Shown here: positions 15,192 through 18,708 of the stretch, in pieces
Layout of the letters: every line of letters begins with the position of its first letter
Numbering within the stretch: position 1 is the stretch's first letter
From: CAZAGD01 sp049699975
GTDB taxonomy: Bacteria; Desulfobacterota; SM23-61
Assembly (NCBI GenBank): GCA_049699975.1
Contig: JBNAWB010000052.1
Coordinates: 1-18,708, forward strand
Length of the DNA stretch: 18,708 bases
Reading direction: 5' to 3'
Made by a program: the position numbers and the translations under genes
The notes under the pieces: generated by a model
What the model was told of the DNA's origin: nothing
Database searches by the model: none
Seen by the model: only the letters and a program-made list of their open reading frames with translations

Positions 15192-16874
15192 ATGAGCAAG
15201 CATGCCCCAGCTCTTACCCCGAGTTTGATAGCTATAGTTAGCTTCCTAACAGTTTGCCCCATTAGTATGCTCTTCTTGGGCAGCTTGACCGAAGGTTTGG
15301 GAACTTGGGGTAACTTTACCTTGCAAAAATATATTAAGACTTATAGTGATCCAGCATTTGCGGCTATTATTAAAAATACAGCCTTATTCACCATAGGTTC
15401 TGCTCTCTTGGCCACGGCCTTAGCTTTACTTTTGGCCTATCTTAATACCCGCACCAATATTCCCTTTAAGTCTCTTTTTGGCATTCTTTCCATTGTCCCG
15501 ATGATGATTCCTCATATCTTATTTGCCGCCAGTTGGGCCTTACTCCTTAATCCTTCCAATGGGCTGATGAATATTTTTCTAAAGCAATTTTTGGGCTTTG
15601 CCGAAGCGCCTTTGAATATTTATACCCTCGAGGGCATGATTTTAGTGGAAGCATTATTAGACTTGCCGATTGCTTATTTGGTCATCTCCCCAGCCATGTC
15701 GGCATTTGATGTATCCTTAGAAGAATCCTCCCGCGTTTGCGGTGCTTCCTCCATCCGTACTACTCTAAGAATAACCTTGCCCGTGTTGCGGCCCGCCATA
15801 TTAGCAGCTATAACCCTCGTCGTCGTAAGAAGTTTGGCTTCTTTCGCCGTTCCCTCAGTTTTAGGCATGCCCGGGCGAATTTATGTCATGGCCACGCACA
15901 TTTACCGCCTGATCGCTACTGGATTTTCTCCTGATTACGGGATGGCGGCTGCTGTAGGCATGAGTGTTTTAGCTGTATCCATCACCCTTATATTTGTTTA
16001 TCGCTCTTTGACTTCGGAGGGGGAAAAATTTGTGACTATTTCCAGCCGCGGCTACCGCCCCACAGTGATTGACCTTAAAAAAGGTAAATATCCGCTATTT
16101 ATCTTTGTTTCCTTTATTGCGTGCTTATTGATTGTTTTGCCAGTGGTGGTTCTTTTTTATACCTCCCTGGTTCCTTATTCCATGGTGCCCAGCGCCAAAG
16201 CCTTGGCGGCTATGAATTTAAAGCATTGGTATGCAGTCCTTAAAGATCCGATTTCTATGCTTTCTTTGAAGAATAGTATCTTCTTAGGGATTTTGGGCGC
16301 CTCCTTAGGAATTATTCTTTCCGTTTTTGTGGCTTATGTCATCGTCAAAATCCGCACCACAGCCTCGGGGTTGTTAGAAGCTTTGAGTTTCCTTTCTTTT
16401 TCTTTTCCTGGAATTGTGGTTGGCATAGGCTTTATGCTTTTTTTTGTACGCACTCCCCTTTACGCTACGCTCTGGGCCTTGTTAATCGGTTATATCGCTA
16501 CTTATTTGCCCTACGGTATAAGACCACTTTCGAGTGCTTTTATCCAGATTCATAGCCACTTAGAAGAGTCTTCCCGCGTGTGCGGGGGCAGTGCCTACTA
16601 TACTATGCGCCGCATAATAATCCCCCTGCTTACTCCGGGAATTGTTTCCGGATGGATTCTAATGGCCACCATGTTTGTCCGAGAATTGAGCCTTTCCGTG
16701 GTTCTTTCCCGGCCCGGAACAGAAGTATTAGCCGTTCAAATTCTGCGTTTTGCCGAAGATGGTCTATGGGGAAAGCTTTCCGCCTTAGGAATCATAATGA
16801 TTTTCGTCTCTACTATTTTGGTCATCAGCGCTTCCCTCATCGAAGGGAAAATCAAAAAGTTAAATGAAGTTTAA
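15192..16874 (+). CDS. ABC transporter permease, fused two-half ferric (FbpB) type
   Basis: 560 residues, mostly hydrophobic, about 12 predicted membrane segments in two homologous halves. Each half has an EAA-type coupling loop that contacts the ATPase: ESSRVCGASSIRTTLRITLP near residue 177 and ESSRVCGGSAYYTMRRIIIP near residue 457. Their near identity shows internal duplication or fusion, as in FbpB/AfuB/SfuB permeases. A hydrophilic linker around residues 275-300 separates the halves. A weak GGGAA SD precedes ATG 15192. The last codons overlap the archaemetzincin start by 11 bp. It should form the inner-membrane channel for the ligand delivered by the 12768-13790 protein. Confidence 0.93.
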   Translation: MSKHAPALTPSLIAIVSFLTVCPISMLFLGSLTEGLGTWGNFTLQKYIKTYSDPAFAAIIKNTALFTIGSALLATALALLLAYLNTRTNIPFKSLFGILSIVPMMIPHILFAASWALLLNPSNGLMNIFLKQFLGFAEAPLNIYTLEGMILVEALLDLPIAYLVISPAMSAFDVSLEESSRVCGASSIRTTLRITLPVLRPAILAAITLVVVRSLASFAVPSVLGMPGRIYVMATHIYRLIATGFSPDYGMAAAVGMSVLAVSITLIFVYRSLTSEGEKFVTISSRGYRPTVIDLKKGKYPLFIFVSFIACLLIVLPVVVLFYTSLVPYSMVPSAKALAAMNLKHWYAVLKDPISMLSLKNSIFLGILGASLGIILSVFVAYVIVKIRTTASGLLEALSFLSFSFPGIVVGIGFMLFFVRTPLYATLWALLIGYIATYLPYGIRPLSSAFIQIHSHLEESSRVCGGSAYYTMRRIIIPLLTPGIVSGWILMATMFVRELSLSVVLSRPGTEVLAVQILRFAEDGLWGKLSALGIIMIFVSTILVISASLIEGKIKKLNEV

Positions 16875-17754
16875 ACCTCCGGATACCAAGGAGCAGTTAC
16901 GGGCCATTGGGGAGCTAAAGGGCTTACCGGAAAAACTTCAGCAAGCCTTTAACCCGCAATTTGATTTCCAGCCCATTCCTCCTCCGCAACCAGGCGATTG
17001 GTTGGATATTCATCCGGAGCCTGGGCAAACTTTTAGAGAATATATAAAGCTGCCTCCACCCAAGCCTGCTTCTGAAGGATGCAAAATTTATTTGCAGCCT
17101 CTGGGTGAATTCAATGCCTCTAAAAGTCCATCCTTAGAAATTTTAAGAGATTACGCCAAAATTTATTTCGGTTTGCCCACCGAAATTCTTCCCCCTTTAA
17201 ATCTAAACTCTTTACCTATTACATCCCGTAAAAATCCTTTCACAGGAAGGAAGCAGATATTAACTACTGATGTTTTGAACATTTCCTTGCGCAACTTACC
17301 TCATGATGCTTTCTCTCTTTTAGCCATCACTATGGAAGACCTTTACCCTGAACCCTCATGGAATTTTGTCTTTGGCCAGGCCTTCTTGAGTCAAAGGGTA
17401 GGAGTCTTTAGCTTTGCCCGGTATGATCCAGCCTTTTATGGGTATCCTCGCGAGAAAGATTATCTCCGAGTTTTACGACAACGCAGCTGCAAGGTTTTAG
17501 TGCATGAACTTGGTCATATGTTTTATCTGGCCCATTGTATATATTTTCGGTGCGTCATGAATGGTTCTAATCATATAGGGGAGAGCGATTCTCGCCCGCT
17601 CCATCTTTGCCCAGTTTGTTTGCGAAAATTACATTTTTGTCTTGAATTCGATATAGAAAAGCGTTATGAAGAATTATTGCTCTTTTATCGGCAGCAAGGT
17701 TTTATTGATGAGGCCGAGTGGGTTGCTACGCGTTTAAAAAGAATTCGCCATTGA
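16864..17754 (+). CDS. Archaemetzincin-like zinc metallopeptidase (M54), AMZ1/AMZ2-type
   Basis: 296 residues. The archaemetzincin signature HExxHxxGx3C-x4-C-x-M...CxxC is present: HELGH (214-218), third His 224, Cys225, Cys230, Met232 and CPVC (249-252). The Cys residues would bind the second, structural zinc. The usual Gly at the eighth motif position is Tyr221. Upstream segments ILTTDVLNISL, LLAITMEDLYPEPSWNFVFG and RVGVFSFARYDP, and the MNGSNHIGESDSRPLHLCP stretch, resemble vertebrate AMZ1/AMZ2 more than the short archaeal proteins; this comparison is from memory. There is no signal peptide, so it is predicted cytoplasmic. The N-terminal ~80 residues are proline-rich. ATG 16864 lies inside the permease gene and lacks a clear SD, pointing to translational coupling. 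Physiological substrates are unknown for the family. Confidence 0.88.
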   Translation: MKFKPPDTKEQLRAIGELKGLPEKLQQAFNPQFDFQPIPPPQPGDWLDIHPEPGQTFREYIKLPPPKPASEGCKIYLQPLGEFNASKSPSLEILRDYAKIYFGLPTEILPPLNLNSLPITSRKNPFTGRKQILTTDVLNISLRNLPHDAFSLLAITMEDLYPEPSWNFVFGQAFLSQRVGVFSFARYDPAFYGYPREKDYLRVLRQRSCKVLVHELGHMFYLAHCIYFRCVMNGSNHIGESDSRPLHLCPVCLRKLHFCLEFDIEKRYEELLLFYRQQGFIDEAEWVATRLKRIRH

Positions 17755-17849
17755 AAAATCATTAATCCGCCCTCGATATGACGAGCTCAATTATTCATCT
17801 TACTCCCAATCATTGGAGAGAGGAATGGTTAGTAGCTTAGGAGGACAAT

Positions 17850-18050
17850 ATGAACTACTGGATGTGTAGTGAATGTAATTTTGTCTTTCAGGCAGAAACG
17901 CCGCCGAACGAATGTCCCAGTTGCCATAACAAATGTACATTTACTGATGTTACTTGCTATATTCCTGAATGTGGCGGGGCTGACCACCTTGATTCACGCC
18001 TGGTCGCCCAAAGAGTACGGGAATCAACCGCTGGGCATAAAAAATCTTAA
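17850..18050 (+). CDS. Small rubredoxin-like zinc/iron ribbon protein
   Basis: 66 residues with a CxxC...CxxC knuckle pair (Cys6, Cys9, Cys22, Cys25) in WMCSECNFVFQAETPPNECP, the pattern of rubredoxin-like domains that bind one Fe or Zn. An additional Cys29 and the TCYIPECGG segment (Cys36, Cys41) follow. I recall similar small proteins with a TCYTPECGG segment in sulfate-reducing and related bacteria; their role is unknown, with electron transfer or metal sensing possible. An excellent SD (GGAGG, 17841-17845) supports ATG 17850. A 95-bp gap separates it from the archaemetzincin gene, and no clear promoter is seen there. An overlapping frame (17869-18087) lacks its own SD and is a shadow. Confidence 0.85.
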   Translation: MNYWMCSECNFVFQAETPPNECPSCHNKCTFTDVTCYIPECGGADHLDSRLVAQRVRESTAGHKKS

Positions 18051-18356
18051 GTTTCGATTCTTATTGGCCAATTTTGTTACTACCTAAGTCGAGTGATTTT
18101 TATAAAAAAATCGATGATTAGCAGTCAAGGTGCGCGCCAAATCAAAACACGGATCACCTCGAGCTTCGATCCCTACGCTTCCTCGCCATGGAAGAAAAGG
18201 GTCAGGTCTACACATTTTCTCAGCATAAACAACTTGTACCAAAAATGATTTTTGCCATCAATTTATAATTTTATGGACGTCCCCTTATTTGTCCTCCATT
18301 CTCTCCAAATCCCTATAATAAAAGGGACGGTAAAAGGGACGGTTCTGTTTAATTGA
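18051..18356. other. Gene-free stretch with repeat debris
   Basis: No gene-like frame was found. It contains an AT-only hairpin GATTTTT/AAAAATC (18095-18101 with 18106-18112), a possible diverged REP-like unit (18152-18189), GGGTCAGGTCTACACATTTT (18199-18218), GGACGTCCCC (18275-18284) and a 12-bp tandem duplication (18319-18342). The last three look like the short ends commonly found next to RAYT genes. Confidence 0.6.
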
Positions 18357-18423
18357 TTAATAACTAATAGTCCTGCAAGATAAAAACGCCCAAAAATAAA
18401 AAGAACCGTCCCCTTTACCACAC
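18319..18423. repeat. Inverted-repeat element (GGGACGGTTCT ends) with a tandem 12-mer
   Basis: GGGACGGTTCT (18336-18346) is the exact complement of AGAACCGTCCC (18402-18412). Flanking bases extend the match imperfectly (GGTAAAAGGGACGG on the left versus GGTAAAGGGGACGG in the complement of the right). On the left the 12-mer TAAAAGGGACGG occurs twice in tandem (18319-18330, 18331-18342). The right arm coincides with the point where the transposase reading frame stops resembling its family. The arrangement suggests a small mobile or transposase-dependent element. Confidence 0.65.
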
Positions 18424-18708
18424 CTGCTCAATTGAAGCAGGTAACCCTCTTTATCTACTACTATAGCCTTAAATCTTCCTTGAAATAAATGCCCAAATCT
18501 CCCATGCCTCTTATTTATATAAACTGTATAACTGGTATTTATGTTTTGCATTATCTGAGAAAGGTTGGCTTGCGGGGTTTCTAATAAAAGGTGGTAGTGA
18601 TTTCTCATCAAGCAATAGGCGTGAAGTAAGTATCTATATCTATCCTTTGTCCTCTTCAGGATTTCTAAAAATTTCTCCCTGTCCCTGTCGTCTAAAAATA
18701 TATCTTCT
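18357..18708 (-). pseudogene. REP-associated tyrosine transposase (RAYT, Y1/HUH), C-terminally truncated and partial
   Basis: The frame is open to the window edge (first full codon ends at 18707), so the N-terminus lies outside. About 116 residues are visible. The DIFLDDRDREKFLEIL opening segment, YCLMRNHYHLLLETP with the HUH metal-binding H-Y-H, and NINTSYTVYINKRHG then GHLFQGRFKAIVVDKEGYL are hallmarks of RAYT (PF01797-type) transposases. The catalytic Tyr is probably one of the two in SYTVYIN. Family members continue after QLSR with a YxHLNPVRA-type segment. Here the frame instead runs into Cys-Gly-Lys and stops about 20 residues later, at 18357. The change point (about 18422) coincides with the GGGACGGTTCT inverted-repeat element, and no continuation is visible beyond it. 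It is therefore likely non-functional. Confidence 0.8.

Noticed and set aside
17803..17818. Near-palindrome CTCCCAATCATTGGAG before the rubredoxin-like gene
   Set aside because: One arm has an extra C, no promoter lies nearby, and short imperfect palindromes of this kind are expected by chance.
17869..18087. 72-codon frame overlapping the rubredoxin-like gene
   Set aside because: Shadow frame: the other frame has the strong SD and the conserved cysteine pattern.
18095..18112. Perfect 7-bp AT hairpin after the rubredoxin-like gene considered as terminator
   Set aside because: Stem is almost entirely A-T and is followed by GATGATTAGC rather than a T-run; too weak to call.

Overview
The window (18,708 bp, moderate G+C, dense coding) looks like chromosomal DNA from a Gram-negative-type bacterium. 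The order guaB-guaA-dnaE-accA, a UPF0280 gene, a LapA-like membrane protein, a CBS-CBS-ACT protein and a small rubredoxin-like protein are together most reminiscent of the Desulfobacterota (former Deltaproteobacteria) and related lineages. That placement is an inference from gene content; no rRNA or other phylogenetic marker is present. No tRNA, rRNA, CRISPR array or prophage was recognised.

Positions 1-7441 are a tight plus-strand housekeeping run: the 3' part of guaB (IMP dehydrogenase), guaA (GMP synthase), dnaE (replicative polymerase alpha subunit), accA (carboxyltransferase alpha) and a UPF0280 protein of unknown function. Gaps are under 30 bp and guaA overlaps dnaE. Guanine nucleotide supply, replication and fatty-acid initiation may therefore share one transcript. 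A weak promoter candidate at 7461-7488 precedes a second group (7522-8798): a YfcE-type metallophosphoesterase, a HIT-family nucleotide hydrolase/transferase and a LapA-domain membrane protein. This group converges with a minus-strand CBS-ACT gene (8818-9462), and a terminator hairpin shared at the junction contains the lapA-like stop codon. The CBS-ACT gene has a good promoter with a palindrome at its predicted start point. It is divergent from mutS (9607-12207).

From 12208 onward the character changes. A 560-bp gene-free stretch holds REP/BIME-like palindromes and one copy of a dispersed repeat. Then comes an ABC importer of the ferric/AfuABC (COG1840-type) architecture: a periplasmic binding protein with a strong promoter carrying a perfect palindrome between -35 and -10, an ATPase with a TOBE region, and a fused two-half permease. 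The last codons of the permease overlap the start of an archaemetzincin (M54 zinc peptidase) gene. That peptidase resembles the vertebrate AMZ1/AMZ2 type and has Tyr in place of the usual Gly of the zinc-binding helix motif. A small cysteine-rich rubredoxin-like protein follows. The window ends in repeat debris and a minus-strand REP-associated tyrosine transposase (RAYT) whose 3' end is cut short by an inverted-repeat element.

The most interesting part is 12700-17754. It is a candidate transport-plus-proteolysis unit: a ferric-type importer whose binding protein does not show the classical double-tyrosine iron site, a putative operator inside its promoter, and a translationally coupled, variant archaemetzincin. 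The second theme is the link between the REP-like palindromes and the broken RAYT gene.
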